A stretch of 64,000 bases of DNA from Podocnemis expansa (taxonomy: Eukaryota > Chordata > Testudines > Podocnemididae), in the NCBI GenBank assembly GCA_007922195.1, contig ML681981.1, positions 14,455,771-14,519,770 of the forward strand, in the 5' to 3' direction. A model generated the notes under the pieces. It ran no database searches. It was not told the DNA's origin and worked only from the letters and a program-made list of their open reading frames with translations. The position numbers and the translations under genes are program-made. Each line of letters starts with the position of its first letter. Within the stretch, counting starts at the first letter, position 1. This document shows, in pieces, positions 35,701 to 45,900 of this stretch.

Positions 35701-38700
35701 CACAAGCACTGAATTCACATATAAATTCAGCTTCAGAGTGTTGGCATTCAGACGTGTTAAGGCTGAGGGGTCAGAAATAAGGAGCAGTTAGGCAAATATT
35801 CCACAGCCTAATATACATATGGTAAATATATATCATTGTATTTACATAACCAGCAGATGTCCTGATTACCTGAGCTTAAGCCCGACAAGGCTGCAAAATG
35901 GAATGAATGGAAGGAATATAAGAATTGCTGTGATCATTGCTAAATTTGGCATCTCTTGGTAGTCTTGGCTGCTCCTTCTGGCTTTGCCCAGCTGCTTCTT
36001 GCCAAGGACCGGAGGGCCATATTTGGTTACTAGGACCACTGCTTGCCCTGGGCTGGGAGAGGCTCTGACTGCTTCGTCATCGGCTGAAGGATATTTTGCC
36101 CAGGCTGCTGGTCGTTTGGCAGGTGCCCAGCTCTGGCTGCTCCTTGCCCACTTCTCCTGGACTTTGGGGAGCTTTGGCTGCTGATTATCAGTGGTTACTA
36201 CCCTCAGACTCATATGATTGGAGAGAGAAGGCTGAAGTGTGCCAACAGGTGTTTAAGCTGTAGCTCCAAGTCTGTGGCTATGCATGGGTTAGGTGGAAGG
36301 GAGAACGTGCTCTGCATTGCATCCTGTGGTTTTGACTCCCCCCAGCTGGAGCATCATCGTTAGAATCCTCAGGCTTGGCATGGGTGTAACCATAGATACA
36401 ATCTAGAGTGTCTCCTCATCCGTCCAGAATAGGAGAGGTGAGCTTCTAGATAGGGAACTGTGCAAAAAACAGGAGACAGAGAATGTGTGGATGACGGTTT
36501 TCTTAGAGCTGCCTGGTGCCTAAAAACTCTGTTCTTATTTTAGTCTTGGAGGTGGAACGTTCCTGGGCCTGTGCTGTTTGCTGACTGGTTGTGAGACTTT
36601 TGAAGAAGCACTGGAAATGGCAGCTAAAGGAGACAGTACCAATGTTGATAAATTGGTAAAAGATATTTATGGAGGAGACTATGAACGATTTGGCCTTCAA
36701 GGATCTGCAGTAGCATCAAGGTACATATTTAGCTGGTTGTTTTCTAAGAGCTCAGTGGAAATTAGCTGTGCACACTCAATTTAGCTCTCAATGCTTGGAC
36801 TATATCCTCTGTCTGTGTAAAGGTTGTATTGGTTTATTGTGTATGATTTTCTTTAGGCTCTTTCCTGTTTTCATTTTCTAATAAAGTATAAAGATGCTCA
36901 GAGTGTGGCAAATACTGCATTTTAAGTGAAAATAAATTGTGGCTTTGAAAGAAGTGCCTTTTGCCTATTGTAACTACGTTCTTTATTAAGAGATCCTTTC
37001 TCACATATCTGTATTATACCCGGAGTCAACAGCATCAAATCCAAATAAAAGTTGTTTATAGTGTAAACTTACTAAGGTGGATCTGTGGGAACTTACCTTT
37101 TCTGACTAACTTAGAATAAAAAGGGCTCTGATGTTTCCAACACAGTTTTGGCCACATGATGAGTAAAGAAAAGAGAGATTCCATCAGTAAAGAGGACCTG
37201 GCCAGAGCTACCTTGGTTACGATCACCAACAACATTGGCTCCATTGCTCGTATGTGTGCACTGAATGAGGTAAGTATGCAAATTCACTGTAAATTTCACA
37301 GAAGATTTGAACATTAATGCAGTACAAATAATGAAACCTGTAAGTTCAAAGTGCTTATATATCTATTCTCTGATTGCCCTGCCAGATAGGTGGATTCACA
37401 CATTTAATGTTGTCTGCTAACTTTGAAGTTTACCATTAACTCTGTTATAAGGTATATTTTGGCTAAAAGCACAGAGTATTTGGAATTAAAAAAAAAAAAA
37501 AAAAAAAACCCAAAAAAACAAACAAACAACCCACAAGGTTTTCTAATCACTAAGCACATCTCTATTTGATGGTCCTTAAGAGCCATTCAGCTGCTCTCAC
37601 TCTTTAAATCACAGAGGCATATGCATATAGTAAAACAATGCTTCTAATTACCTCTTGGTTTAGTAGCTGCTGCCGCTGCTATCATCCCATAACCAAGAAG
37701 TAGGACTGCAAGAGTCTCATTGTATGTGTGTGTGTGTGTGTGTGTTTGTTTTTTTTCCCATGATCTGGTGGCTGAGAATAATTTGTGAAGTTAGTTTTTA
37801 ACTCTCCTAATGCTCTCCATTTTTCTGGAAAGTAATCTTCACTCGTGAGGCTTTTCTACTTTTCTTTTTGCTTTCAGCTTCTTTACAGTGTTGCCTTGTG
37901 GCATGGAGTTCAAGCAGCATTGTACAGGGCTATCAAAGCATAGAGAGTTACAACAGAGACCCACGTGTGCTGCACTGAGAGGAGGAAAAATTTAATGACG
38001 CTCTGCAGTGGGCTGTGCCTCTACAAAGAAATTTTGACTTCTTTGTTTAATGAACAATTTTTTTGAACTGCATATGACCAGTAGAACTAGGGGGAATGGA
38101 AAGATGTAATAAATAGTTGTCCTCTGTGAAATGCAAATTAGTTTTTTCCCCTCCATGCCAGCAATTTGATCTTGTTTGTTATGCTTATTTCAGTAGTATG
38201 ACACAAAGGAAGAACAGTTGTTCGCAGTGCATGACAGGCTAGAAAAATCCTAGGCTGAGTTGTGGACTAAACGTTATTGGTTTAGGAGCAAACTATTGGC
38301 TTTATGTGATACCACTGGCTTCCTTAAACCAATAACCTGTTTTTGATCTGTATACACCTGCATCCCGAACAATGTACATACCCTGTTGTGAAGAGAAGCA
38401 TTATGTGTTTGGTTGGCCATGGCGACAATCCCTCTGACTTGCTGGTGAAATCACTTTATGCCCTGAGGTGTGTGATTTGATCAGTCTTATGATGGTAGCT
38501 TAAGCATATTAATGAAAATGAATAGCAAAGGGAGGATTATTAATAAAAGATATTTTCTCCTGCATTTCTAAGCTATTGTGGGTTGCATAAAGTTGGGAGA
38601 CTTGTATAAATTCCATAGTCTGGACAGTTTTGGCTACACATCAACAAAACACTGTCCAATGTCCTGTAGGTCTGCACAAAGCACCCCTGCTGCCCCCCGA

Positions 38701-41700
38701 ACCCCCCCCCCCCAACGTGCACACACTTCACGCCTGGGGAAGGTTCTTTATCTGTTCCTTAGCTGCTGAGCACCTAAGGTGCATCAAAATAGAACTGCTT
38801 CTTGCAAACAATGTAAAGTGCACCGTAGTTCTATAATTACACCATCAATAGAGTCACTCTACAGCTAAATTGGCCACACATGTATGCTCTTTCACAGCTA
38901 GGCTTGCTAACAGTTCAGTGAAAAATACTACACCATGTACATCATGTCATTTTCAGGGTGTAATAACTTGATAAATCGAATTTGAATTTCATCAAAATGC
39001 CTCACTGGTTGAAGGCTTCAACCTTTCAGCTTTGATTTTTGGCTGTGCAACTGTTAATAGTTTTACATAATAAGAATATTGTATTCTCATTCTCCCTGTA
39101 CTCAGAAGTGGCTGAACTGACTTTATTCAGAGTTTCACACCAAAAGATGATGGTTTCAGAAAATTACAAGTGACTGCACACAAGGGATTAAAATTGAAAC
39201 TGCTAAGCCAATTTCACTGTCTTAGCCATATATCCTTCTGTTACAAATATGTGAAATTGGTCCCTGTGGAGTTTTCAATAGGATTTTTAATTAGTTGTCC
39301 AACCAAAGAATCAATTCTTCTTAAAATAATTTGCCATAAATCTTGTATACTTGTGATGAGATACTGGATGACATGTCTGAACAGTTTCTTTAGGTTTAGG
39401 GTTCTCAGTAAAGTATGAGTTCCTGTAAAAACAAAACAAATGGTATCTAATAACTTGATGGTCATATTTAGGGGTAAAGGCCATTTTATTAAGAACAGAG
39501 TTAAATTTGGGTCCTAAACAGCTTGCCAGAGTTGCATTAACAGAAATATGTCGCATAGATCTCTCCTGTCAGTTTGCCAGAAGTATATTTCCCAGAATAG
39601 AAAGTCGTGCCTTCTTGGGGAATGCAGAGTGCTGCCATCCCTTTTTAATCTTAGCCTGTAAAATACTGTTGTTTCCCACATTTCCACCCAGACAAGTTCA
39701 TAGAAATATGAGAATGTATGCTTATGTGGCCACAGAGTCCAGAGAGTTAATGAGAAGACTTCTGTCCTCCATGACTGTGAAACTGCATTATGTAAATAAA
39801 GTTTTTGTTGCTAAATATAATCTTTTGCACATTTGACTGATCTATTCCAAGTCCTTTAGCCAAGTTAATATAAATATTTATCCCATGACGTACTTTAGTA
39901 CTGTCCAAGTGCTGAAGTACATCATGGTATAGTTATTTATATTAAAATGGCTAACCACTTGGAAAAGAACAGTCGAATGTACAGAGAATATATTTAGCAA
40001 CAAAAGCTTTATTTAGATAATGCAGTTTTACTGTCATGGAAGATGAGAAATCTCATTAACCCTCTGCACTCTGTGGCCTCATAAGCATACATTAGTTATC
40101 TTCTGAGATAATTCTATTGATATTCAGCAGAGACTATTAATGAAATTCAACATGATCATCTAAGATCCCAACAAGACTCATGAGCTCTTGCATCTTCAGG
40201 TCTTTACTTGCTGTTGAATTGTCGATTTGCTGAGTTTGAAGAAATTTCAAATTCCAAATGCTGGATTCTGTTTCTCTGAGCATCATCACCAAAATTGGAT
40301 TCAGTGAGATAGTCTAGGTGTAACTGACAGCGTAATGGTCTACAGGAATCTTCATTACAAGTAGTGATATGTGAAAAGGTTTGACCTTTGCTTGGCTAGC
40401 TAGTTGAAATTGCAGTAGTGGTCTTCTTTTATGCTTTTACATATAAACTGAGCACAGTTAACACTGAAACCAGTGAGAGGCAAATGTGGAACCGCAGCAT
40501 GCCATTTTACAGTCACTTTCAGAGTGAAACCACAGTTCAGGAATGATGTTTACAGATGTTTCAGTACCTCTAAAGTAGGCCTTATCACATATCCTTCAAA
40601 GATTCCCCTGGAGCCAGGTGGATGTTTCAATTATCTTGACTCCCTCTTCAAAGGCTGCTTCACTTAATAAATCAAATATGAATAAAATTGTACATAATAA
40701 ATTACATGGGAGATAAAATGGAAACACTGGAAATTGCATTACCACCCAAAACTTAATTTTTGCCAGACCCCAGAACTTTATCCTACTATCAAACATCCAG
40801 AAAGTGCCATATAATTATATGTCTGTAAATATTAGTGACCTATTTTATCCTGTTATCCTCTTCTACTGTCTCCTTATCACAGTTACGGATGGCTTTTGGG
40901 CTTTCAATTGAAAGACTAGGTATGCCACAGTGTATAAAGTTGAAAATTCTCAAGCTTTTTTAATTTACTAATGGGAATAAAATTGTATGTGTAAAGCAGC
41001 ATACCTACTTAATTTAGTTTTTCATCTTTCTATTGTTGTTTTGCAGAACATTGACAGAGTAGTGTTTGTAGGAAACTTTCTCAGAATTAATATGATCTCT
41101 ATGAAGGTGCTAGCGTATGCCATGGATTATTGGTCCAAGGGACAGCTGAAGGCTCTGTTTTTGGAGCATGAGGTAAGGAAATGTATCCATTAAATACCAT
41201 ATTACTTACAGGAGACAATTTCTGTGATGATTTTGAGTGTTACACAGAGTTGCCATGGAGAATGTTTCTCCTAAAAAAACGGGGGGGGGGGGGGGCCAGG
41301 GGTTCTATGAAAATAACATATAACTCAGGAGGTAGTTAAAGGTACTTCTCGTATTATTAATCCCTGAATTCTAATTAGTTTGGCAGCTGATCTTGCTGGA
41401 TTAATTTTTGTTTGATAAATCTCACATCTGCCCAAAACTTTCTCTGGCATTAATACTTTGTGTGCAAAATCTCAGGCTGATACTTGTTTTGGTTGATTGA
41501 GTTTGGGTTTTTGTTTTTACAGTGTGGTGTCAAAATAAATTAATAGGCTTAGCACAGAAACTGCCTTACTATAGGTATGAAGTCACTACAGGGATTCCAT
41601 AAAATGTGCTGTTTAGACCTTTGGTTAGTCACAACAAGCAGTTTAAGGCATATAATGGCACTGCATCCTTTTTTTTTTTTTTTTCTTCCAGTGAAATCAG

Positions 41701-41897
41701 TGTGAACTTAGTTACAATTGAACATTGGTATCAGATGAATGATCTCACAAGACCTATACATTTTTAACTGCCTCACCCACGCTGAAAGCATTATGCTATG
41801 TGGTTGTGCATCTGAATTCCTTGTTTCTGTTTTTAAGGGTTATTTTGGAGCAGTGGGGGCCCTTCTGGAGCTGCTTAAAATGACAGAAGAACAGTGA
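14672..41897 (+). CDS. PANK1: Pantothenate kinase 1, split gene (7 coding exons)
   Basis: The enzyme phosphorylates pantothenate with ATP, the rate-controlling first step of coenzyme A synthesis. Coding exons 14672-14840, 25061-25413, 33538-33791, 36544-36720, 37146-37269, 41047-41172 and 41838-41897 join in phase with GT/AG introns and give 420 residues. Seen: the first nucleotide-binding loop MDIGGTLVK (63-71), ATGGGA (160-165), HKLDELD with the presumed catalytic Glu185, a second phosphate loop VNIGSGVS (235-242), YKRVTGTSLGGG (253-264) and the C-terminal block [44 protein letters not shown] and the intronic MIR107 identify paralogue 1 rather than PANK2 or PANK3. The family is feedback-inhibited by acetyl-CoA. 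No frameshift or stop is seen, so the gene looks functional. Confidence 0.97.
15316..15343 (+). CDS. PANK1: PANK1 alternative first exon (beta-type)
   Basis: The ATG at 15316 opens MKLIVAKAH plus one base, followed by a perfect donor T|GTGAGTA. The phase equals that of exon 1 alpha, so splicing to exon 2 gives [20 protein letters not shown]. The ten-residue head closely parallels the short first exon of mammalian PANK1 beta (MKLIN...) and PANK3 (MKIKD...). The resulting protein is 373 residues, the length I recall for human PANK1 beta. The exon lies just beyond the CpG island and would need its own promoter. The start context is weak (C at -3). No transcript data are available here. Confidence 0.72.
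15931..15990. repeat. Rearranged fragment of a dispersed reptile repeat
   Basis: AAGGAGGCCTGTGGTGCTTT and AAAGACTAA read forward, followed at once by ATTAGACTAACACTGGCTAC, which is the head of the same repeat in reverse orientation. Full-length relatives lie at 27655 and 51178. Confidence 0.55.
18720..18906. mobile_element. hAT-like non-autonomous transposon with perfect TSD
   Basis: Inverted ends CAATGGTTTTCAAAC and GTTTGAAAACCACTG enclose 187 bp. GTCTAGCA occurs immediately on both sides (18712-18719 and 18907-18914), a perfect 8-bp duplication. It lies in PANK1 intron 1. Confidence 0.85.
19830..19985. repeat. Inverted dimer of a dispersed reptile repeat
   Basis: AGCAAGGAGTCTTGTGGCAC, AAGACTAACAAAT and GCATGAGCTTTCATGGG are followed within a few bases by their reverse complement (AAGCTCATGCAATAAAT, then GTGCCACAGGACTCCTTGCT). 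The result is a hairpin of roughly 60-70-bp arms. Confidence 0.65.
20746..20770. repeat. Poly(A) run (25 bases)
   Basis: Uninterrupted A tract in PANK1 intron 1. No retroposed gene is recognisable immediately upstream. Confidence 0.9.
22000..22900 (+). other. Possible decayed DIRS Gag-like sequence
   Basis: This stretch is less AT-rich than the rest of the intron and has two medium open frames (22051-22329, 22400-22669). Recurrent GGTACC/GGTACT-like phrases recall the first ORF of DIRS elements in turtles. I see no diagnostic motif, so it could equally be another old retroposed sequence. Confidence 0.2.
25061..25413 (+). CDS. PANK1: PANK1 exon 2
   Basis: Acceptor CTTTCCTAG|CA and donor ATG|GTATGT. 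It encodes the end of codon 57 and residues 58-174: [13 protein letters not shown] (first phosphate-binding loop), the acidic helix [30 protein letters not shown] and [17 protein letters not shown]. This is the shared N-terminal core of all isoforms. Relative to mammals as I remember them, TCAMHKF replaces SCAMHRF. Confidence 0.97.
26470..26548 (+). repeat. tRNA-derived SINE, 3' half
   Basis: B box GGTTCAATTCC, then GGACTTGATGATCTCATGAG and the CR1-like end CCAACCCTATGATTCTATTC. The 5' half of the tRNA-like head is missing. This copy gives the uninterrupted tail used to define the MITE insertion at 13623. Confidence 0.8.
27558..27595. repeat. Compound microsatellite (CG)n(CA)n(GA)n
   Basis: Alternating CG, then CA, then GA dinucleotides in uninterrupted succession. 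The CG/CA part could adopt Z-form DNA. Confidence 0.9.
27655..27800 (+). repeat. Dispersed reptile repeat, near full length
   Basis: Head GGGGCAGCCGTGTTAGTCTA, body GGAGTCCTGTGGCACTTAAA and AGACTAATGAATTTATTT, then GAGCTTTTATGAGAGAAGAT and CCCACTTTGTCAGATGC. The same order is seen at 51178. It is a well-known repeat of turtles and other reptiles; I do not assign its class. Confidence 0.7.
28914..29123. mobile_element. hAT-like non-autonomous transposon with perfect TSD
   Basis: Ends CAGTGGTCCCCAAC and GTTGGGAAACACTG are inverted. ACCTAGAA flanks both sides (28906-28913 and 29124-29131), a perfect 8-bp duplication. The 210-bp interior includes an (AAAT)n tract at about 29054-29074. Confidence 0.88.
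30193..30262 (-). repeat. Fragment of the dispersed reptile repeat
   Basis: CCCAGGACTCCTTG followed by ACTAGACTAACATGGCTGCC is the reverse complement of the head and early body of the repeat at 27655. Confidence 0.6.
33538..33791 (+). CDS. PANK1: PANK1 exon 3
   Basis: Acceptor CTCTTCCAG|AT and donor AG|GTAAGG, encoding residues 175-258 plus two bases. It contains HKLDELDCL with the Glu at position 185 that aligns with the catalytic base of PANK3 (Glu138), the [12 protein letters not shown] phosphate loop and [27 protein letters not shown] is characteristic of paralogue 1. Confidence 0.97.
34507..34605 (+). repeat. Fragment of the dispersed reptile repeat
   Basis: GGAGTCTTGTGGCACTTAAA, GACTAACAGATTTATTTA and GAGCTCTCGTGGGAGAAAAT align with the copies at 27655 and 51178. 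The head is missing. Confidence 0.65.
34765..34977. mobile_element. hAT-like non-autonomous transposon
   Basis: Inverted ends CAGTGGTTTTCAAAC and GTTTGAAAACCACTG enclose 213 bp, the same terminal type as at 18720. No clear 8-bp duplication remains (GTTACAAG against ATATAGTG). Confidence 0.7.
36544..36720 (+). CDS. PANK1: PANK1 exon 4
   Basis: Acceptor TTATTTTAG|T and donor AG|GTACAT. It completes Ser259 and encodes residues 260-317: [51 protein letters not shown]. The glycine-rich [10 protein letters not shown] lies in the nucleotide-binding cleft of the family. Confidence 0.97.
36721..37145 (+). other. PANK1: PANK1 intron 4
   Basis: A short 425-bp intron with nothing else recognisable; an AATAAA (about 36880) lies inside but has no 3'-end context. 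Confidence 0.85.
37146..37269 (+). CDS. PANK1: PANK1 exon 5
   Basis: Acceptor CCAACACAG|T and donor GAG|GTAAGT. It encodes residues 318-359: [20 protein letters not shown] and [20 protein letters not shown]. Position 321 is His where mammalian PANK1 has Asn in FGNMM as I remember it. Otherwise the exon looks identical to the mammalian one. Confidence 0.97.
37725..37744. repeat. (TG)n microsatellite
   Basis: About ten TG repeats, 120 bases upstream of the MIR107 hairpin. Confidence 0.9.
37864..37944 (+). ncRNA. MIR107: microRNA precursor miR-107
   Basis: The 81-base stretch aligns without gaps to the vertebrate mir-107 hairpin as I recall it, differing at only a few bases near the ends. The 3' arm AGCAGCATTGTACAGGGCTA and its last three bases (TCA), at 37913-37935, are the mature miR-107 with the miR-15/107-group seed GCAGCA. 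The 5' arm AGCTTCTTTACAGTGTTGCC (from 37876) pairs with it across the loop TGTGGCATGGAGTTC. It lies in PANK1 intron 5 in the same orientation, so it is probably co-transcribed with its host, linking CoA synthesis with post-transcriptional control of metabolic genes. Confidence 0.97.
41047..41172 (+). CDS. PANK1: PANK1 exon 6
   Basis: Acceptor TTGTTTTGCAG|AA and donor GAG|GTAAGG. It encodes residues 360-401: [20 protein letters not shown] and [20 protein letters not shown]. The VGNFLR block is conserved across all PANK paralogues. Confidence 0.97.
41173..41837 (+). other. PANK1: PANK1 intron 6
   Basis: A 665-bp intron with a poly(G) run at 41281-41294 and a poly(T) run near 41670-41684, the latter forming part of a pyrimidine-rich tract about 150 bases before the acceptor. 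Nothing else recognised. Confidence 0.85.
41838..41897 (+). CDS. PANK1: PANK1 exon 7, C-terminus and stop
   Basis: Acceptor TTTTTAAG|GG. It encodes [19 protein letters not shown] and TGA (41895-41897). The [12 protein letters not shown] block marks the family C-terminus. The last residues differ slightly from the mammalian form (FKMTDDK as I recall). Confidence 0.95.
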   Translation, partial: GYFGAVGALLELLKMTEEQ

Positions 41898-43180
41898 TGA
41901 AGCTGACTTGTAATAGATGCCTGTCAAAGATGCTGCTGGATAGATGAAAGCCACTATGAGGATGGAAATAAAGCCATTATGGCAGTTCTACCTGCTGAAT
42001 TTGTAAATAACTTAAAATCCTTTTAGCTGATCTCTAACTTTTGGGTTTTGAGCTTATACTTCAAAATTCATACTGGGAATACAACAGTTTTTTCTGTATA
42101 CTGTATTTTTTAGGGGGGGAAAACATACTGTGCAACGTGGCCAAATGTAGATTTTATGGAATGATTTTAAAAAGTGCGTACTGTTTAAAGAAGGACATAT
42201 ACTATGAGACACCTGCATTTCTTCTGGGGTTTACTGATTAGTGTGGTAATTTTAACTTCATCTAGTAATCACTCTAGGAGATGTTTATCTTATTTTTCAT
42301 GACGTTTCATGATTTGCTCTTGGTTTCAAATGAAACCACAAAGCTGGCACATTTTACTGTGAACACTAAACTCACTAATTTTGTTGCCTTCACTTTTTTA
42401 TTTAAAAATGTACTCTTCCCTCTTGTACCCCCCACCTTCTTTCACTACATGTGTTTGTATTAACAAGAGGTACTAGCAAACCCACTCAGATGGGGATAAG
42501 ATTTTAAGCTTTGTGTAGTCACTGACAACTTTTGTACTCATGAACATGAGTTAACTGCTTACTGTAGCACCAAAGATCCTTGCATTTTGGTCTGTTCCTG
42601 TCTAAAATGTTCAGTATTACAAACTGAAATTTTGGATTACTGGGTCAACACTAAAACAAAATCCTGTTGTCATAAAACTCATCCTTGATAAGAGTTCTAT
42701 GGTACAGATGTTGTTAATACAGCATATATTTAGCATTAGAAAATAAGAGAATAATTTCAATATGTCTGAGGACTTTATTGTAATTACTACAATAACTTAT
42801 AATTTTGTCTTCATAAAGCAATTGGTCTTTTGACTATTATTCAAATCCCACTTTCTAAAGTTAGCAGAAATTCTTATTGTTTCATATTGGATTAGGAAAT
42901 AAATTTTAATTTTTCCTCCAGGATTTTGCAAAGTCAGAATATTTTTCCTTAAATGATTCTTACAAATAGGTGTTCAAAAGGCATATTACATGATATACAG
43001 AGTCCATCAAAGGGACTGTATAATTTTAGGGAGCATGTGTTCTCTCTCTGCATTTTGTTTTTGGTTTTTTGTTTCTGGACACAGTTGTTAGTTTCCATAC
43101 CTCGCAAACCTTGAATAAATTGATACTAACTGAAGTGTTGACTTGTTTGCTGGAAATAAAGTCCTTTACTGTGTGATGGT
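41898..43180 (+). other. PANK1: PANK1 3' UTR
   Basis: AT-rich non-coding sequence after the stop. AATAAA signals occur at 41967-41972 (a possible short form), 43114-43119 and 43155-43160. The last is followed by a T/G-rich stretch (GTGTGATGGTTTTTAATGTG), the usual downstream element of a cleavage site. The major 3' end is therefore probably near 43175-43190; this is inferred, not shown. Confidence 0.6.
43155..43160 (+). terminator. PANK1: Likely PANK1 polyadenylation signal
   Basis: AATAAA preceded by a second AATAAA 41 bases upstream and followed within 30 bases by TGTGTGATGG and TTTTTAATGTG. Confidence 0.55.
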
Positions 43181-45400
43181 TTTTAATGTGTCTATGGAAT
43201 TTATTTCTTTAAACCAAACAATGTAAAAGTATATAGTACTTGGTTACATCTTCCTATGTTTTTACGATCTGTTCCTGGTGGTAGTTTTCACTGTTACATC
43301 AGTTTGACCTTTCCTTCTTTCTTTTATTCATTGTGACTGGTGGTGAAGTTTTGCCTTTCTAAAATTTTGATTTTTTTCATAATTTATGACTTCTATGAAC
43401 CACAACATATGAAAAATTTTAAACATAAATAATTGTAATATTAAAAGTTACAAATGGGATACATTTGGCTGAACGTGTTTAGTCCATCATGAACAAAATA
43501 AATAACATTAAGCATTTTGGTTACTAACGAGGAGAGTTGTGTAATCTTGAGAGGTGTTGATATGCCTACACTTCAAGGGCTACAGCTTCACAGCTGCAGC
43601 ACTGTCACTGTAGCACCATAGTGTAGATGCTTACATGTTGACAGATGGTGTTTTTTCTATCATTGTAGTAATTCTACCCCTTCAAGGTGATAGACTGTAG
43701 ACAAAACTTGGTCAACGGAAGAATTGTGGGTGGGTTAGTTCAACCTAACTGCACTGCACAGTGCATGGAATTTTTCATAGCCCTGAGCAATATAGTTCAT
43801 TGACCAGGTCTTAGTAGTGTCTATTCCAAACATTTCATGCCTCTTTTTTTTTTTTTTTTCAAAGGGCAACGATTTATAATGGACATACAAGGTTTGCTTT
43901 TCAAGCTGCAGTGCAAGGAATGTTCAGAGTAAATGCAGAACCATACTTACATTTCCACAAATACCAGAAAGTGACTGAATCTATGAACTTGGATGTGTAA
44001 GCTGTGCTCCGGGTCCTTCACAGTCACATTGATTCAGAAGAATTACAATTTATATAACAGACCATATTTTGGACCTCTCTGAGCAGCATAAAAAAAATCA
44101 AATACTCAGGCACCATCCTTTATCTAGAGTAGATTGAAAAGACTTCCAGACAAAAGACTTATGGAACATAGCATGAACTTGGAGATTCTTATTACTCACA
44201 AGAAAAAAGTCTTTGTGTGCTTTTGATTTAATGTTGTAATAGTAAGCACTGTATGTATCATGGATGATAGGGCATCACTCATCTCTGTGTGCAGCAGCAT
44301 AGAGGATTGAGAATTGCAGCAGTTTCTTTCCTCTCTGACTGACTTTCAGATATCATAATTACTCTTTATGAAGTATAATCCTGTTGTCATTTGTCTATTT
44401 TTTTTTTTTTCCTCCCCTGCTCCTACTTCTTTGAGTGCTGCTATGGGAAAGCTAGAAGCAAACTGATGTCCTCTCAACAGTACAATTATTTATTTTGGAT
44501 GCACTTTTACCTTGAAGCATGGAGCATATACAACCTGCTTGGTGCTTCTAATGTTTCTTCCTGCAAAGAAAAAGACAAGGACAGGGATAAGGAGAGAGCT
44601 TATTGAAGGTCAGGTGAGCAACAAGTCCTCCAACCTGGCTATATTCAATTTGGCAACTGCTTCTAGCAGGATGTGAAGTGGACTCTTACAAGTTATTTCT
44701 GCCAGAGGGCTTTAGTACTATCTACCATCTATCTCCTGTTCTACTTTAAACTATCTCTGGATAACCTTGGTCTTTGGCATTCTTCTTGCTCGTTGTTAGC
44801 TGAACTTTATTGGTCTCCTGGTGTCTTAAGCTGGTGAGCAGAAGAAACAGGATAGTATGTGAGCTGTTTCTTGGCTGCTGCTTAGATACTGTGGTGAAAA
44901 GGACCACACAGAGGCATTTCTAGACTTGCTGATGCAGTGTAACCCTTTAGGACTAATAATCTCACTCTTGATGTGACTTAAATCATGAGAAAACATTTGT
45001 CTATTTTTAATTAGGACATGTCTACACTGCTGCTGTGGCAGGCATCAGTGCAGTGGGTCTGGGTAAACTCATTCAGCTGACGGGAGAATGCTGTCCCATC
45101 CACCAAATTTAGGTATGTTTACTCTGCTGGCTACTTGGGGATCAATACCAAGTGCTTTGCAGACAACACAGTCTACCTCACTGAAAGGAGTAAGGCCATG
45201 TCCAGTCAACACAGTGCAATGAAGATGCTGTGGTATGGCAACATATGAAAGTCCAAGTAAATAAAGTAGCTTGGTGTCTCGTGTCAACTGTTGGCAGTAG
45301 TATAGACCAAGCCTTGGTTCACCTGCTTGAAAGCAGAAGGTAGTGTTGACAGGAGACACTGTTACACAGACATAAGTACATCAACATGAGCTAAAGCCAG
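43181..45400. other. Intergenic, with possible MITE remains
   Basis: No exon recognised. Phrases such as GCCTACACTTCAAGGGC (about 43564) and GACATGTCTACACTGC (about 45015), and GGCCATGTCCAGTCAACAC (about 45192), resemble ends of a common turtle MITE type (TAGACATGCC termini). No clean pair of ends or target duplication could be matched. Confidence 0.4.
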
Positions 45401-45429
45401 TTGTATTACAGCATTCTTCAAGCAGCTGG

Positions 45430-45900
45430 CCAGAGACCCGGGGCACCGGCGTTGGGACCCGGGGCATGTGCCCCGTGTGCCCAGCGCTAGTGACGCCACT
45501 GCCCTGCTTTAACCCCTGCCTTTTCCCAGCCCTGCACAGCCCGTGTGGCTGGGCTGAGCAGGGAGGGAAGTTTAACACCAGCTCTCGGGGATGCTCCTGG
45601 CACACTTTGGGTGCTGCTGCAGCACACTAGTGTGCCGCGGCACACTGGTTGGGGACCACTGCAATATTGGGTAACCAGGGGTCTGCGATCTGAGGCACCT
45701 CAGCTGCCCCCCTTGCAGCTCTGCCCCCCACCAGGGAGACCCTGCACGGCCTGCTCCTGGCTCCACCCTCTCACTGCCATTGAGGGACCGTGGGGGCAGC
45801 CTATACCAGGCTCCTCCCCCACAATCAGCGGACCTGTGGCAGGCACCCTGGCCCAACTTCCCCCACCAAGAAGGCTACACCCATTGTGCTCTCAAAGCAT
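45430..45900. repeat. GC-rich mosaic repeat with hAT end
   Basis: GGGGCACCGGCGTTGGGACC and CATGTGCCCCGTGTGCCCAG parallel the GC-rich sequence inside the palindrome arms (GGGCACTGGCGCTGGGACTC at 63299). At 45636-45660 the segment ends in CACTGGTTGGGGACCACTGC, one terminus of a hAT-like element of the 28914 type. The open frames on both strands result from GC richness. Confidence 0.45.

Larger units (their letters stand above)
33792..36543 (+). other. PANK1: PANK1 intron 3
   Basis: A 2.75-kb intron holding a fragment of the dispersed repeat (34507-34605) and a hAT-like element (34765-34977). A GC-richer patch at 35866-36213 has a 115-residue minus-strand frame without recognisable domains. Confidence 0.85.
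37270..41046 (+). other. PANK1: PANK1 intron 5, host of MIR107
   Basis: A 3.8-kb intron containing MIR107 (37864-37944), a 21-A run (37488-37508) and a (TG)n tract (37725-37744). The remainder is unassigned AT-rich DNA with chance frames. Confidence 0.85.

Noticed and set aside
35866..36213. 115-residue minus-strand frame in PANK1 intron 3
   Set aside because: No domain, no conserved neighbour and a hydrophobic end that follows from T-rich DNA; probably chance.
41967..41972. AATAAA just after the PANK1 stop as the main polyadenylation site
   Set aside because: It lacks a clear downstream GT-rich element. The pair at 43114 and 43155 with TGTGTGATGG downstream is better, though a short form cannot be excluded.
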